A stretch of DNA of 64,000 nt. Source: DASPSM01 sp963800135. Its GTDB lineage: Bacteria; Planctomycetota; Planctomycetia; Planctomycetales; Planctomycetaceae. The notes under the pieces were generated by a model. The model was not told the origin of the DNA and searched no databases. It saw nothing but the letters and a program-made list of their open reading frames with translations. The DNA is taken from assembly GCA_963800135.1 (NCBI GenBank), contig CAWCZR010000004.1, forward strand, positions 1,178,001 to 1,242,000, in the 5' to 3' direction. The position numbers and the translations under genes are program-made. Below, one piece after another: positions 1-9,505 of the stretch (positions within the stretch are counted from its first letter, which is position 1; the number at the start of each line of letters is the position of its first letter).

Positions 1-71
1 TCCTAAGACGCCGGAGTGCGGCCGCCGCCGGTCCAAACGAAGCGGCGGACGGACAAAAACAGGAACCTGTG

Positions 72-296
72 ATGCTGATCTTACGACGAAAAATCGGCGA
101 ACGAATTGTCATCGACGGGCAGATCGAAGTGACCGTGCTGCATGTCCGCGGCGGAAAAGTGCGTTTGGGCTTTAGCGCTCCGCGCCACGTGCGCGTGCTG
201 CGGGAAGAGGTGCTGCGGGAAGAGGTGCTGCGGCCGAGAGACGGGGAGGCAGCGGATCCCACTGCTGCTGTCGAAGTGGAAGCCTCCGTGACGTAA
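72..296 (+). CDS. csrA: Carbon storage regulator CsrA
   Basis: CsrA is a small dimeric RNA-binding protein that controls translation by binding GGA motifs in mRNA leaders. The N-terminus MLILRRKIGERIVIDGQIEV and the following beta-strand pattern are textbook CsrA. I chose the ATG at 72 rather than the GTG one codon upstream because the family begins MLIL; AGGA at 61-64 is a likely ribosome site. The C-terminal tail (74 aa in all) holds a 15-bp tandem duplication at 195-224, with a third partial copy to 233, which encodes VLREE twice. The tail after it is acidic and not conserved. Confidence 0.93.
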   Translation: MLILRRKIGERIVIDGQIEVTVLHVRGGKVRLGFSAPRHVRVLREEVLREEVLRPRDGEAADPTAAVEVEASVT

Positions 297-522
297 CTCG
301 CGTCGGAGAGCATGCGTCGCGGAGGAGAGGATTCTTCCGTCCTCATTCCCTGCGACATTTCTCGCGTGCGTTTCTACATCTCGGATTTCCCGTCGCACTC
401 TTTCGCCCCTCCGCTCTGAGGTTAAAATGCCTGATGGATCGACCGGCATGTCCGCTCGCGCGTCGTAGGCCGCGAAGAGGCAGACAACCGACAGGTTGCC
501 GGAAGCAATAGAGGAAGTTGCC

Positions 523-1239
523 ATGGGTGTCACCGCCACACGGAAAGTGCCCACCAGCCGCAACCGAGCACCTGCTAAGCCGACCCAGGACCGGGCCAAG
601 GTGCTGTTGGTCGATGACCACGAGATGCTCCGGCAGGGCATGCGATTGCTCATCGAGCAGCAGAAAGATCTGCAAGTCTGTGGAGAAGCCGTGGGCGAGG
701 TTTCGGCCGTCAAGCAATTTCGCGCCGCGGAGCCCGACCTGGTGATTGTCGATCTGAGCCTCAAGGAGGGGGACGGGATCGAGCTCATTAAGCGGATCAA
801 GCTGCTCGACCCCGACGTCCGCATGCTCGTCTATTCGATGCACGACGAGCGTGTTTACGGCGAGCGGGCGCTCTGCGCCGGTGCGAAGGGTTACGTCAGC
901 AAGCAACAGCCCGCGCGAGCCGTGCTGCAGGCGATTCGCCGGGTGCTGGCCGGCTCGATGCACTTCAGCGGCGAGATGACGCAGCGGCTGCTCGAGCGGG
1001 CGGCCGCCAGCGAGCCGATGAGTCCCGCCGCATCGCCGGTGGAAAGTCTCTCCGACCGGGAACTGGAAGTTTTCGAGATGATCGGCCGCGGTTTGACGAC
1101 GCGTTCGATCGCGGCCAGTTTGCACTTGAGCCCGCGCACGGTCGACACGTATCGGGAACGTCTCAAGATCAAACTGGCGCTTGCCAACTCGGCCGAATTG
1201 CATTACCGGGCCGTCCAATGGGTGCTCAAGGGGACCTGA
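523..1239 (+). CDS. NarL/LuxR-family response regulator
   Basis: Two-component output regulator of 238 aa. The receiver domain spans about residues 28-145, with the acidic pair DD at 31-32, the phospho-acceptor Asp near 77 in LVIVDLSLKEGDG, and the conserved Lys near 127. A GerE-type helix-turn-helix (LSDRELEVFEMIGRGLTTRS) fills about residues 175-230. I prefer the ATG at 523, preceded by GAGGAAG at 511-517, over a TTG start at 496. No histidine kinase gene adjoins it, so its partner is unknown. The methyltransferase gene starts only 6 nt downstream, which suggests co-transcription. Confidence 0.92.
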   Translation: MGVTATRKVPTSRNRAPAKPTQDRAKVLLVDDHEMLRQGMRLLIEQQKDLQVCGEAVGEVSAVKQFRAAEPDLVIVDLSLKEGDGIELIKRIKLLDPDVRMLVYSMHDERVYGERALCAGAKGYVSKQQPARAVLQAIRRVLAGSMHFSGEMTQRLLERAAASEPMSPAASPVESLSDRELEVFEMIGRGLTTRSIAASLHLSPRTVDTYRERLKIKLALANSAELHYRAVQWVLKGT

Positions 1240-1245
1240 CGCGGG

Positions 1246-1935
1246 ATGTCGAAAGAGCAGTGGACGGCGGTTGATCAATATCTGAGCGAAACTCTCGTGG
1301 CAGCAGACGCCGCGCTCGACGCGGCGCTTGCGGACAGCAACGCGGCCGGTTTGCCCGCCATCAACGTCACGCCCCATCTGGGGAAATTTCTGTACCTCTT
1401 GGCCCGGATGCAGGGGGCAAAGAATATCCTCGAGATCGGCACGCTGGGCGGCTACAGCACGATCTGGCTGGCCCGGGCCCTGCTCCCCGGCGGACGGCTG
1501 ATCACTCTCGAAGTCGATCCGAAGCACGCCCAGGTGGCGCGAGCGAACATCGCACGGGCGGGCGTGGCCGACGTCGTCGATCTGCGGCTCGGCCGGGCCA
1601 TCGACCTGTTGCCCGGCGTGGCGGCCGACATGCGGGCCCCGTTCGACTTGATCTTCATCGACGCTGATAAGCCGAGCAATCCCGACTACTTTGCTCGGTC
1701 GCTGGAGCTGTCGCGGGTCGGGACGATCATCATCATCGACAACGTCATTCGCAACGGCGCCGTCGTTGATAAGCACAGCACCGATGCCAGCGTGCAGGGA
1801 GTCCGCCGGATGAACGAAATGCTGGCCGCCGACCCGCGGGTGACGGCCACGGCGCTGCAAACGGTCGGCAGCAAAGGCTACGACGGCTTCGCGATGGTGC
1901 TCGTAACCTCCGACCCGAAGCAGCCGGCCCGATGA
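1246..1935 (+). CDS. SAM-dependent O-methyltransferase (CCoAOMT-like)
   Basis: Class I methyltransferase of 229 aa. The SAM-binding motif I is LEIGTLGGYSTIWLA at about 62-76, followed by the acidic strand-2 end TLEVD near 88-92. The metal-binding FIDADKP lies near 137-143 and IIIIDNV near 161-167. This layout is that of the caffeoyl-CoA/catechol O-methyltransferase family. In that family a divalent metal orients a vicinal diol substrate; the actual substrate here is unknown. The gene follows the response regulator by 6 nt and is followed directly by a YbaK-domain gene, so the three probably form one transcript. Confidence 0.85.
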   Translation: MSKEQWTAVDQYLSETLVAADAALDAALADSNAAGLPAINVTPHLGKFLYLLARMQGAKNILEIGTLGGYSTIWLARALLPGGRLITLEVDPKHAQVARANIARAGVADVVDLRLGRAIDLLPGVAADMRAPFDLIFIDADKPSNPDYFARSLELSRVGTIIIIDNVIRNGAVVDKHSTDASVQGVRRMNEMLAADPRVTATALQTVGSKGYDGFAMVLVTSDPKQPAR

Positions 1936-2043
1936 GTGGTGCTGTTTCCCCTTTCGTCGAGTGCGCACAAGCCCCGCGCAATGAAGGCGATCGAGATGTG
2001 CGCGACTAACCTCCCGCGCGGCGAGCCCGCAGGAGAAAAATCT

Positions 2044-2517
2044 GTGTTGAGTCGGCTGCGCGATTGGCTGACGTCGCAAGGTGTGACGTTTCGGGAAGTC
2101 CACCACGAGCCGACGACGACTTCCGAACAGTCGGCTCGCGCCCGCGGAGAAGAGCTTCGCGTCGGCGGCAAGGCCCTGTTGATGAAGGGGGACGACGACC
2201 AGTTTCGCCTCTTCGTCCTGCCGGCCGATCGCAAAGTCGATTCGAGCGCGCTGCGACAGAAGTTCGGTTTTAAGAAACTGCGGTTCGCGACGCCGGACGA
2301 ATTGAAGGCGGCGGCGACTGGCTTGGTCCCCGGTTCGGTCCCGCCGTTCGGCCGTCCGATCCTGCCCTTCGACCTCTACGTCGATGCGGCCCTTCGCGCG
2401 AACGATCGGATTGCATTTAACGCCGGCGAGCTGACCGACTCGATGATTGTGCCAATGGCCGATTACCTCCGCGTCGCGGCGCCGACGGAGTGTTTCGCGT
2501 TCTCGGTCGAGCCCTGA
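2044..2517 (+). CDS. YbaK/ProX-like aminoacyl-tRNA deacylase domain protein
   Basis: Single-domain protein of the YbaK/EbsC superfamily, whose members hydrolyse mischarged aminoacyl-tRNAs in trans (for example Cys- or Ala-tRNA-Pro). The sequence shows the family Lys in GGKALLMK (about residue 43) and the SVPPFG turn near 100 that lines the substrate pocket. I chose GTG at 2044 because AGGAG at 2031-2035 is well spaced and the domain begins right after it. An in-frame ATG at 1981 would add 21 residues. The exact tRNA specificity cannot be read from sequence. It sits last in the regulator-methyltransferase run. Confidence 0.8.
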   Translation: MLSRLRDWLTSQGVTFREVHHEPTTTSEQSARARGEELRVGGKALLMKGDDDQFRLFVLPADRKVDSSALRQKFGFKKLRFATPDELKAAATGLVPGSVPPFGRPILPFDLYVDAALRANDRIAFNAGELTDSMIVPMADYLRVAAPTECFAFSVEP

Positions 2518-2600
2518 ATGCCCTCGTGCACGTCGGTTGCGGAGCAGTCGATCTTGTTGGCCGGGTCGGCGGGGCCTATCCTTTGGAGAGGAGGAGCGAC

Positions 2601-3656
2601 ATGAGAATCGACCGGAGACAGTTTCTTGCGGAGGCAGCGGGACTGTTGGCGTTGTCGGCCGTCGGCCCAGCCGGCGTTGCCCTGGGGGGTCCCGTTTCTC
2701 TCAAGGATCCCAAGGTCAACGACGCGGTTAAGCGCGGCCTCGACTTTCTCGCCCGCGAGCAGCGCCGCCAAGGCTACTGGGAGGCGACAGGCGGCCAATA
2801 TCGCGTGGCCATGACCGCGCTGGCCGCCAATGCCCTGGCCTGCGAAGGGTCGACCACCACTCGCGGCAAGTACGCCGAGAACATTAAACTTGCCGTCGAC
2901 TATCTCATCGAGTTGTCCAATCCCGAAACGGGCCTGATCGGCTATAGCCGCGATTACCACTACACCTACGGCCACGGCTTCGCGATGCTCTTTCTCTCGC
3001 AAATCTTCGGCGAGGAGGAGGATCTTCAGCGACGGCAGGATTTGCGGCGGGTGCTGACCAAGGCGGTCGACTTCAGCGTCGGAGCGCAGACGCCAGCCGG
3101 CGGCTGGGGCTACGTCTCCCACAAGGACCAGCCCGATTTCGACGAAGGCTCAACCTGCATCACGCAAGTGCAGGGGCTCCGCGGCTGCCGCAACGCGGGC
3201 ATCCCGGTGCCGCAGCAATCGATCAAGGCGGCCGTCGAATATATCAAGCGCTGCACGGCTTCCGACGGCGGCGTGCAATACAGCATCCGCGGCGGGGGCA
3301 CACGGCCGGCAATCACGGCGGCCGCCATTGCCTGCCTGTTCAACGCGGGCGAGTACGACAACGAGTACGTGAAGAGGCTGCTCGACTACTGCGACAAAAA
3401 CGTCTGGCCCGGCAGCTCGGCCACCCGTTACTTCGGCCACTGGCACTACTCCCACTACTATTTCTCGCAGGTCATGTATCGCCTGGGTGACGAGAAGTGG
3501 AAGAAGTATTTCGACTGGGTGAGCAAAGAGATCGTGCTCAAACAATCGGCGTCCGGGGCGTGGAAGGAAGGCCCGTACGGCCCCGTCTACCCGACGTCGA
3601 TCAACCTCACGATCCTGCAGATGGACAACGGCTTCCTGCCGATCTACCAGCGCTGA
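2601..3656 (+). CDS. Tat-exported prenyltransferase/squalene-oxidase-repeat-like protein
   Basis: The protein has 351 aa. The N-terminus MRIDRRQFLAEAAGLLALSA is a twin-arginine signal, so folded export is expected. The mature part has repeated segments such as GGWGY, GGVQYS and helical pairs typical of alpha/alpha-toroid proteins related to terpene cyclases. The catalytic DxDD of squalene-hopene cyclases is not seen, so it is probably not a cyclase. This toroid family is abundant in planctomycetes with unknown roles. A strong GGAGAGGAGGAG ribosome site lies just before the ATG at 2601. The downstream gnd gene is convergent. Confidence 0.75.
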   Translation: MRIDRRQFLAEAAGLLALSAVGPAGVALGGPVSLKDPKVNDAVKRGLDFLAREQRRQGYWEATGGQYRVAMTALAANALACEGSTTTRGKYAENIKLAVDYLIELSNPETGLIGYSRDYHYTYGHGFAMLFLSQIFGEEEDLQRRQDLRRVLTKAVDFSVGAQTPAGGWGYVSHKDQPDFDEGSTCITQVQGLRGCRNAGIPVPQQSIKAAVEYIKRCTASDGGVQYSIRGGGTRPAITAAAIACLFNAGEYDNEYVKRLLDYCDKNVWPGSSATRYFGHWHYSHYYFSQVMYRLGDEKWKKYFDWVSKEIVLKQSASGAWKEGPYGPVYPTSINLTILQMDNGFLPIYQR

Positions 3657-3684
3657 ACCGCGCGGTTGAATCCGAAGTGCTGCT

Positions 3685-5132
3685 TCAGGCGTGCTTCGTG
3701 CTTTTCGCGGCATGCAGCCAGTCGGTGTGAAACGTCCCCGGCTTGTCCACGCGCTGGTAGGTGTGCGCGCCGAAGTAGTCTCGCTGGGCCTGCAACAAAT
3801 TGGCCGGCAGGCGATCGCGGCGATAAGCGTCGTAGTAGCTGAGCGCCGCGGAGAATCCGGGCACGGGCAGCCCCAGTTCGACAGCCGTGGTCACCACGCG
3901 TCGCCAGCTTGCCTGGGCGGCCGTGGTCGCCTTGCGGAAAAAGTCGTCCAGCAGCAGATTCTCGAGGCCGGGAGTCTTCTCGAAGGCCGTCTTGATGTCT
4001 TCCAGGAAGCGGGCGCGGATGATGCAGCCGCCGCGCCACAACAGGGCAATCTGCCCGTTGTTGAGCTTCCAGCCCAACTCCTTCGCGGCCGCGTCCAACT
4101 GCACAAAGCCCTGGGCGTAGCTCGAGATCTTGGAGACGTAGAGCGCCTGCCGCACGTCTTCGATAAACGCCTGCTTGCCACCGCGAAATGAACTCTGCGG
4201 GCCGCTGAGCACCTTCGACGCGCGGACGCGGGCCTCCTTCTGAGCGGACAGGCAGCGGGCGAAGACCGCCTCGGTGACCAGCGTGGTCGGCACGCCCAGG
4301 TCGAGCGCATGCTGGCTCATCCACTTGCCCGTCCCTTTCTGCTGGGCCGTATCGAGCACTTTGTCGACGAGCGAATCCCCGCTCGTGCCGTCCTTCACGC
4401 TGAAGATGTCGCGGGTGATCTCGATCAGATAGCTTTCCAGCTCTGTCCGGTTCCACGCATCGAAGACGTCGTAGAGCTCGTCGTTGCCGAGGCCCAGCGC
4501 GTGCTTGAGCAGGAAGTAGGCCTCGCAGATGAGCTGCATGTCGCCGTATTCGATGCCGTTGTGGATCATTTTGACGTAGTGGCCCGAGCCCCCTTCGCCG
4601 ATCCACTCGCAGCAGGGGACATCCGCCTTGGGCCCGACCTTGGCGGCGATCGCCTGCAGGATGGGCTTGATCGTGCGGCCACGCGGCGCTTGTGCCGCCA
4701 GGCATGATGCTCGGCCCCTTGAGCGCACCCTCTTCGCCGCCGGAGACGCCTGTGCCGACGTAGAGCAGGCCCTTGGCTTCGGCCTGTTTCGTGCGCCGCT
4801 CGGTGTCGGGAAAGTGCGTGTTGCCGCCGTCGATCAGGATGTCGCCGCGCGTCAAGTGCGGCTCGAGCTCGCCCGATCAGCTCGTCGACGGCCGGGCCCG
4901 CTTTGACCATCATCATGATCTTGCGCGGCGGCTTGAGGCCGGCGATCAGCTCGGGCAGCGCGTGATAGCCGCGAATCGACTTCCCTTTGGCGGGACCGGC
5001 GAGAAATTCGTCGACCTTGCTGGTCGTGCGATTAAACACGCCGACCGAGAAGCCGTGGTTGGCCATATTGAGAACGAGATTCTGCCCCATCACCGCCAGG
5101 CCGATCAGGCCGATGTCGTTTTGCTGGTCCAT
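3685..5132 (-). CDS. gnd: 6-phosphogluconate dehydrogenase, decarboxylating (two frame breaks)
   Basis: Oxidative pentose-phosphate enzyme that converts 6-phosphogluconate to ribulose-5-phosphate, CO2 and NADPH. The start shows the Rossmann turn GLIGLAVMGQNLVLNMA, the middle shows IDGGNTHFPDT, and the C-terminal part shows GSGHYVKMIHNGIEYGDMQ and FGAHTYQRVDKPGTFHT. These lie in three different frames. Break 1 is at the CCC run 4872-4874, where one surplus base explains the shift. Break 2 is at about 4676-4695. Without them the protein would have about 482 aa, normal for the family. Every catalytic segment is intact, so I read this as a working gene with indels in the assembly, though a pseudogene cannot be excluded. 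Confidence 0.88.
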
Positions 5133-5154
5133 GCGTGATCCTTTTCTCAGTCCT

Positions 5155-5318
5155 GGCGAGCGGTCCGCCCATGGCGGATCAGCCCGCCGGTTCTTTGTTT
5201 CGGTTTTTCAGCGATCGAAGTCCGCTCGATTTCTGCCGAGTACCAGGAGCAGCCGAACAGCTCTCACAATCAAAATTCAGAACCGGCGGGCTGATCCGCC
5301 ATGGGCGGACCGCTCGCC
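5155..5318. repeat. Intergenic inverted repeat, family 1 copy 1
   Basis: A 40-bp perfect inverted repeat: left arm 5155-5194, right arm 5279-5318, with an 84-bp spacer between gnd and the HAD gene. The arm ends in GGCGAGCGGTCC and starts in AGAACCGGCGGGCTGA. Two close relatives lie at 6253-6361 and 61308-61404, and a diverged one at 52350-52427. The two flanking genes point in the same direction, so it is not simply a convergent-gene terminator. Confidence 0.9.
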
Positions 5319-5322
5319 GAAA

Positions 5323-6222
5323 TCACCTGTTCGCCGTCACGGTCTTGTGCCAGGGCGGTTGGTCCGGCAGGTAGGACTCAAACTCCGCGACGAGGGCCTG
5401 CTCGTACTCGCCGCCGTAGTTGCTCGCCAGAAACCGATCGCAGGCCTCGCGGAAAAATCGCTCCCAGCTGGCGTCCTCGTTGGCCGGGTTGGTCGGATAA
5501 AAATGGGCTCCGACCGCTTTGGCCGCCGCCAGGTCGCCGGGGGCGTCGCCGATCATCAGGACGTTCTGCGGTCGGTAGCCGGCCTTCGAGGCCTGGGCCA
5601 GAATTTCCTTCTTGCTGCCCACTTCCTGGCCGCAGATGGCCGCCACGGAAGCGGCGATGCCATGCTCTTCCCACTCTTTCTGCAGCGCGGCCCCCGGCGT
5701 CGCCGAGCAGACGATCACGTCAGCCACGCTCGACAGCTTGTCGAGCGACTCACGCACGAACGGGAACGGCGGGACGCCGCGGACCATCGCGTCGATCGAC
5801 TCGTTGACGGCGTGCGACCAGGCGTAGGCCAGCGCCAGATCCGGATCCTTCGTTTTCTCAACCTCGGCCTTGAGTGCGGGCATGCCCAGCTTGCTCTCGC
5901 GCTGGAGCCAGCCGACGAGCCCGGCGAGCTTGGCAACGTGCACGTGGCGACGCGTGACCTCGGGCCGATCGCGCAAGAGATCGAAGGTCATTGTCAGCCC
6001 GGGAAACCGGTTGATACCCCGCCACTTGGAATACAAATTGACGAACTCGGCCGCCTCGCGGGCGAACTTGGAGATCGGCTGCAGATCGAAAAAGCGAATG
6101 ATGTTGGGGATGAAACACTCTTTGTGCTTCACCTCCATCGTGTCGAACGCGCAGCCGTCGGAGTCGATGCCGACCAGAAAATCATGCCGCCGCTCGAAAC
6201 GATCCAACGGATTAGCGGACAC
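5323..6222 (-). CDS. HAD-superfamily hydrolase
   Basis: Haloacid-dehalogenase-fold phosphatase of 299 aa. Motif I is IDSDGCAFDT near residues 19-28, with the nucleophile and acid/base aspartates. Motif II is the Ser/Thr in VIVCSATPG, motif III is the Lys in GSKKEIL, and motif IV is MIGDAPGDLAAA. A large helical cap lies between motifs I and II. The start is GTG at 6222, with AGAGGAAC just upstream. Substrate is unknown; its place between gnd and a PPi-phosphofructokinase suggests a sugar phosphate, but that is inference. Family-1 inverted repeats flank it on both sides. Confidence 0.82.
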   Translation of the reverse strand: MSANPLDRFERRHDFLVGIDSDGCAFDTMEVKHKECFIPNIIRFFDLQPISKFAREAAEFVNLYSKWRGINRFPGLTMTFDLLRDRPEVTRRHVHVAKLAGLVGWLQRESKLGMPALKAEVEKTKDPDLALAYAWSHAVNESIDAMVRGVPPFPFVRESLDKLSSVADVIVCSATPGAALQKEWEEHGIAASVAAICGQEVGSKKEILAQASKAGYRPQNVLMIGDAPGDLAAAKAVGAHFYPTNPANEDASWERFFREACDRFLASNYGGEYEQALVAEFESYLPDQPPWHKTVTANR

Positions 6223-6252
6223 GGTGTTCCTCTGACTTCATTTGCTTTGCCT

Positions 6253-6361
6253 GGCGAGCGGCGGGTGTCAGCCCGCCGGTTCTGATTCGGTTTTTTGTTT
6301 CGACGACAAAAACACGCAGACAAATTCACAAGAACCGGCGGGCTGACACCCGCCGCTCGCC
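6253..6361. repeat. Intergenic inverted repeat, family 1 copy 2
   Basis: A 31-bp perfect inverted repeat, left arm 6253-6283 and right arm 6331-6361, with a 47-bp spacer containing a T-rich stretch. The arms match the copies at 5155 and 61308 apart from a shorter centre. It fills the gap between the pfp stop and the HAD start. The right arm ends 4 bases before the pfp stop codon complement, so it can form a hairpin directly after pfp. Confidence 0.9.
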
Positions 6362-6364
6362 GAA

Positions 6365-7672
6365 TTACTTCCGGTCCGCCTGTGGGACGTACGTTGGTAG
6401 TTTCTGGCCGGCGAAGAGCGGTTGCAATCGTGCCAGGCGCAGGCGGCCGTCGACCAGCGGCAGGCTGGGCCAGTCGTCGCCGATCAGGGGCCGGGCGTAA
6501 CGGACGAAATCGTCGGTGACGTCGGTGCCGTCAGAGCTGATCCACTCGGGCGGGAATGTCGCGTTCGCTATTGGCCACTTCCGCCAGCGGCACCTTGTCG
6601 TAGCGGACGTTATAGATCGGCCCCGGCTCCCGCAGGATGGTGGCCATGAAACCGCCCGTCCGTGTTGCCGCCAGCTCGGCCGCCTTTTGGCCAGCGCGAT
6701 AGGCCTCGTCGAGATCGACGGTCGAGGCGTAGATCATGTTGTGTCGCTGGTCGGTTCCCGGCACATTCGCGCGGGCCGACCCTTTGACCGGCAGGCCCTT
6801 CGCGTTCAGCGCGTTGATGAGCGACTTGAGCCACGGTCAATTCGCTCGCGCTGAATTGCGTGTGACCGAAGGCATCCTTGCGGGCTCCCAGGTCGCCGAT
6901 CGAGAGACCTTCGCTCACCACCAGAATCGCGCGGCCGGCTCGCCGCAAGAGCCCGTTCACGTTGTCGGCAATTTGCTCGAGCGTCACCGGCCGCTCGGCC
7001 AGGTAAATCTGCAGCGGCAGCTCGCGTCCCGGATCGGCCAGGCGGGCGGCCGCCGGGATGAAACCGATCTTTCGCCCCATCGCCTGCAGCACCAGGACCG
7101 GATCGGCCGGACTGCTGCCGGCGTTCTCTTCGTTGGCGAACTGCACGGCATGCGCCCAATAGCGGGCCGTGCTGCCGTAGCCGGGCGTGTGATCGATCAG
7201 CTTGAACTGGCTGTCGCCGACGTCGTTGTCGATCGTCTTGGGCACGCCGACGGCGACCAGATCGAGACCGCGCTGGGCCGCCAACTGGGCCACCTTGTTG
7301 GCGGTGTCCATCGAGTCGTTGCCGCCGATGTAGCAGAAGTAGCCGACGTCGTGGGCACGAAAGACGTCCAAAATCCGCGTCGAAATCCTCCTGCTGCGCG
7401 TCTCGGAGCTTATAGCGACAGGTGCCGATCGAGCCGGCCGCCGGCGTCACCCGCAACAGGGAAATCTCTTCGGCGGGCTGCGCGGAGAGGTCGAGCAACT
7501 CCTCCTTGAGCACGCCTTCGATGCCGTGCCAGCCGGCGTAGATCGTGCCGATCTGCGGATAGTCGCGGGCCGCGTCGATCAGGCCGCGCAGGCTGTTGTT
7601 GATGACCGGCGACGGCCCCCCCGACTGGGCGACGACGAGATTTCTCGCTTTAGCCACCTGTGACCGCTCCAC
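6365..7672 (-). CDS. pfp: PPi-type 6-phosphofructokinase (three frame breaks)
   Basis: Phosphofructokinase-family enzyme of about 435 aa once frames are joined. The N-terminus is AKARNLVVAQSGGPSPVINN. Two positions set the phosphoryl donor: GGNDSMDTAN, with Asp where ATP enzymes have Gly, and GVPKTIDNDV, with Lys where ATP enzymes have Gly. Both indicate pyrophosphate as donor, so the step may run reversibly between fructose-6-phosphate and fructose-1,6-bisphosphate. Breaks lie near 7372-7385, near 6825-6840 and near 6530-6550. All family motifs survive, so sequencing or assembly indels are more likely than decay. It lies close to gnd, another central-carbon gene. Confidence 0.87.
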
Positions 7673-7727
7673 TAATTACCGAAGGTGCAGCAGCGCTTTG
7701 CGGCGCTCAATCCGGCATCGCACAGTG

Positions 7728-7949
7728 CTAACCGGAAAATGCATTCTCGTCTTCGCGCATGTTTTTGAAAATCCGGTCGATAACTCGCATTACTTGCCGC
7801 TCGAGTTCGTCGATATTCCGCTTTTCCGGGGGCAACGCCATCCAGCAGAACTGGATGCTCTGGCGCAGACCCTGCTCGATTTGCGTTGGACCAAAAAACT
7901 CCCGCATCTTTTCGGGTCCGTCCCCCTCGCTCAACTCGCTGAATGCCAT
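7728..7949 (-). CDS. Small conserved-looking hypothetical protein
   Basis: A 73-aa soluble protein with helical, charged character (PTQIEQGLRQSIQFCWMALP, then ERQVMRVIDRIFKNM). I do not recognise a named family. A GGAGCAGGAG ribosome site stands a few bases before the ATG at 7949, and codon use resembles the neighbours, which supports real coding. It lies alone between pfp and the PQQ-propeller gene, 55 bp upstream of pfp and in the same direction, so it may be co-transcribed with pfp. Confidence 0.6.
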   Translation of the reverse strand: MAFSELSEGDGPEKMREFFGPTQIEQGLRQSIQFCWMALPPEKRNIDELERQVMRVIDRIFKNMREDENAFSG

Positions 7950-8124
7950 CGCTCCTGCTCCGCCGCCAAAAAGTGGATGAGGATGAGTCCTGAGAACCCT
8001 GGCATTGTACGAGTCTTGGCCGTTTTCGCCGCCGGTTGCAGGGCATTTTTCGCCTCCCTATACTCGATCCAACCCCGCGCAGGTTCACGTTCCCGCCCCC
8101 CCAACCATCGCCGGAGCTCTGTCG

Positions 8125-9495
8125 ATGCGTCGCCTGATCCGCCTTGGTACTTCTTCTCTCGCCTTCACGCTGCTGACGGCTGCGGCACTCATCGCCGCCG
8201 ACTCCTGGCCGGGTTGGCAGGGTCCCAATCGCGACAACATTTCGCCCGACACGGGGCTGCTCAACAAATGGCCGACCGACGGACCTCCACTCAAGTGGAA
8301 GGCGGATGGGCTGGGCGGTGGCTACTCGGGCATCGCCGTCGTCGACGGCAAGATTTACACAATGGGGCAAGTCGGCGGGAAAACGGGGAGCTACAACGCT
8401 CCGGCCGCGCCGGCTCCGGCCGCAAAAAAGGCCGGCAAGGGACGAGCCGGTCGGCCCGCCCAGAACCACGGCGGCGCAACGGGCAACTGCCGCGTCGTCT
8501 GTCTCGATGAGCAGACCGGCAAACTGCTCTGGTCACAACCAGTCGGCTCCGGCGACCCGAACTGCACGCCGGCAATCGACGGCGACCGGCTCTACGCCCT
8601 CGACCGTAACGGCGAGTTCGTCTGCCTCGACACGAACGATGGCCGGGTCGTCTGGCATGTCAATTTTCCTCACGATTTCCACGGACATATGATGTCCGGC
8701 TGGGGCTACAGCGAATCGCCCCTGATCGATGGTGAAAAGGTTATCTGCACGCCGGGAGCCGACGATGCCCTGATCGTCGCGCTCGACAAGAAGACCGGAG
8801 CCACGATTTGGAAGGGCAAACCGCCCGAGGAGCTCGGCCCAAACGGCCTGCCGGGCGCCGGCTATTCATCGGTCGTCATTAGTCACGGAGCCGGCGTGAA
8901 GCAGTATGTGCAGGTCGTCGGGCGCGGCCTCGTCTCCTTCCAGGCCGAGGACGGCAAGTTCCTCTGGAACTACAACCGCATCGCAAATCGCGTCGCCAAC
9001 ATTCCGACGCCCATCGTCAAGGACGATTACGTCTTCGCCTCCACCGGTTACGGCGCCGGGGCCGCGTTGCTCCAACTCAAGCCGGAAAACGGCGGGGTCG
9101 CCGCTCACGAAGTCTATTTCCTCCCCGGCAACAAAGTCCAAAACCATCACGGCGGGATGGTGATGGTGGGCGACTATATCTACATGGGGAACGGCCATAA
9201 CAACGGCTTTCCCCTCTGCCTCGATTGGAAGACGGGCAAGATCGCCTGGAACGGCGGCCGGGGACCCGGAACGGGCTCGGCAGCCGTGCTCGGGGCGGAT
9301 GGCGAACTCTATTTCCGCTACCAGGACGGGATGATGGCCCTCATCAAAGCCTCACCGGACAAGTACCACCTGCAAAGCAAGTTCATGCTGCCGACGCACA
9401 ACGCCGAAAGCTGGCCGCACCCCGTGATCGTCAACCGCCGCCTCTTTCTCCGCGATCAGGATAACCTGCTCTGCTACGACATCGCCAAGCACTAG
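8125..9495 (+). CDS. Exported PQQ-like beta-propeller protein
   Basis: A 456-aa protein with a cleavable signal (MRRLIRLGTSSLAFTLLTAA). The mature part opens WPGWQGPNRDNIS and continues as outer-membrane-assembly/PQQ-type propeller blades, each with AxDxxTGxxxW-like strands such as LDEQTGKLLWSQPV, LDTNDGRVVWHV and LDKKTGATIWKG. A low-complexity Ala/Gly/Lys insert lies near residues 92-115. Relatives are very numerous in planctomycetes and mostly lack a proven PQQ cofactor, so enzymatic activity is not claimed. I chose the ATG at 8125 because the signal peptide starts there. Confidence 0.82.
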   Translation: MRRLIRLGTSSLAFTLLTAAALIAADSWPGWQGPNRDNISPDTGLLNKWPTDGPPLKWKADGLGGGYSGIAVVDGKIYTMGQVGGKTGSYNAPAAPAPAAKKAGKGRAGRPAQNHGGATGNCRVVCLDEQTGKLLWSQPVGSGDPNCTPAIDGDRLYALDRNGEFVCLDTNDGRVVWHVNFPHDFHGHMMSGWGYSESPLIDGEKVICTPGADDALIVALDKKTGATIWKGKPPEELGPNGLPGAGYSSVVISHGAGVKQYVQVVGRGLVSFQAEDGKFLWNYNRIANRVANIPTPIVKDDYVFASTGYGAGAALLQLKPENGGVAAHEVYFLPGNKVQNHHGGMVMVGDYIYMGNGHNNGFPLCLDWKTGKIAWNGGRGPGTGSAAVLGADGELYFRYQDGMMALIKASPDKYHLQSKFMLPTHNAESWPHPVIVNRRLFLRDQDNLLCYDIAKH

Positions 9496-9505
9496 CCGAC
9501 AAAAC

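Noticed and set aside
343..2106. A 587-codon open frame on the minus strand
   Set aside because: It is antisense to the response regulator, methyltransferase and YbaK genes, all of which have clear motifs; long empty antisense frames are expected at this GC content.
3685..5132. gnd as a pseudogene
   Set aside because: Two indels but every conserved segment is intact, and unrelated housekeeping genes in the window show the same kind of break; an assembly cause is more likely.
4987..6285. A 432-codon plus-strand frame over gnd and the HAD gene
   Set aside because: Antisense to the HAD motifs and running through an inverted repeat; no domain is visible in it.
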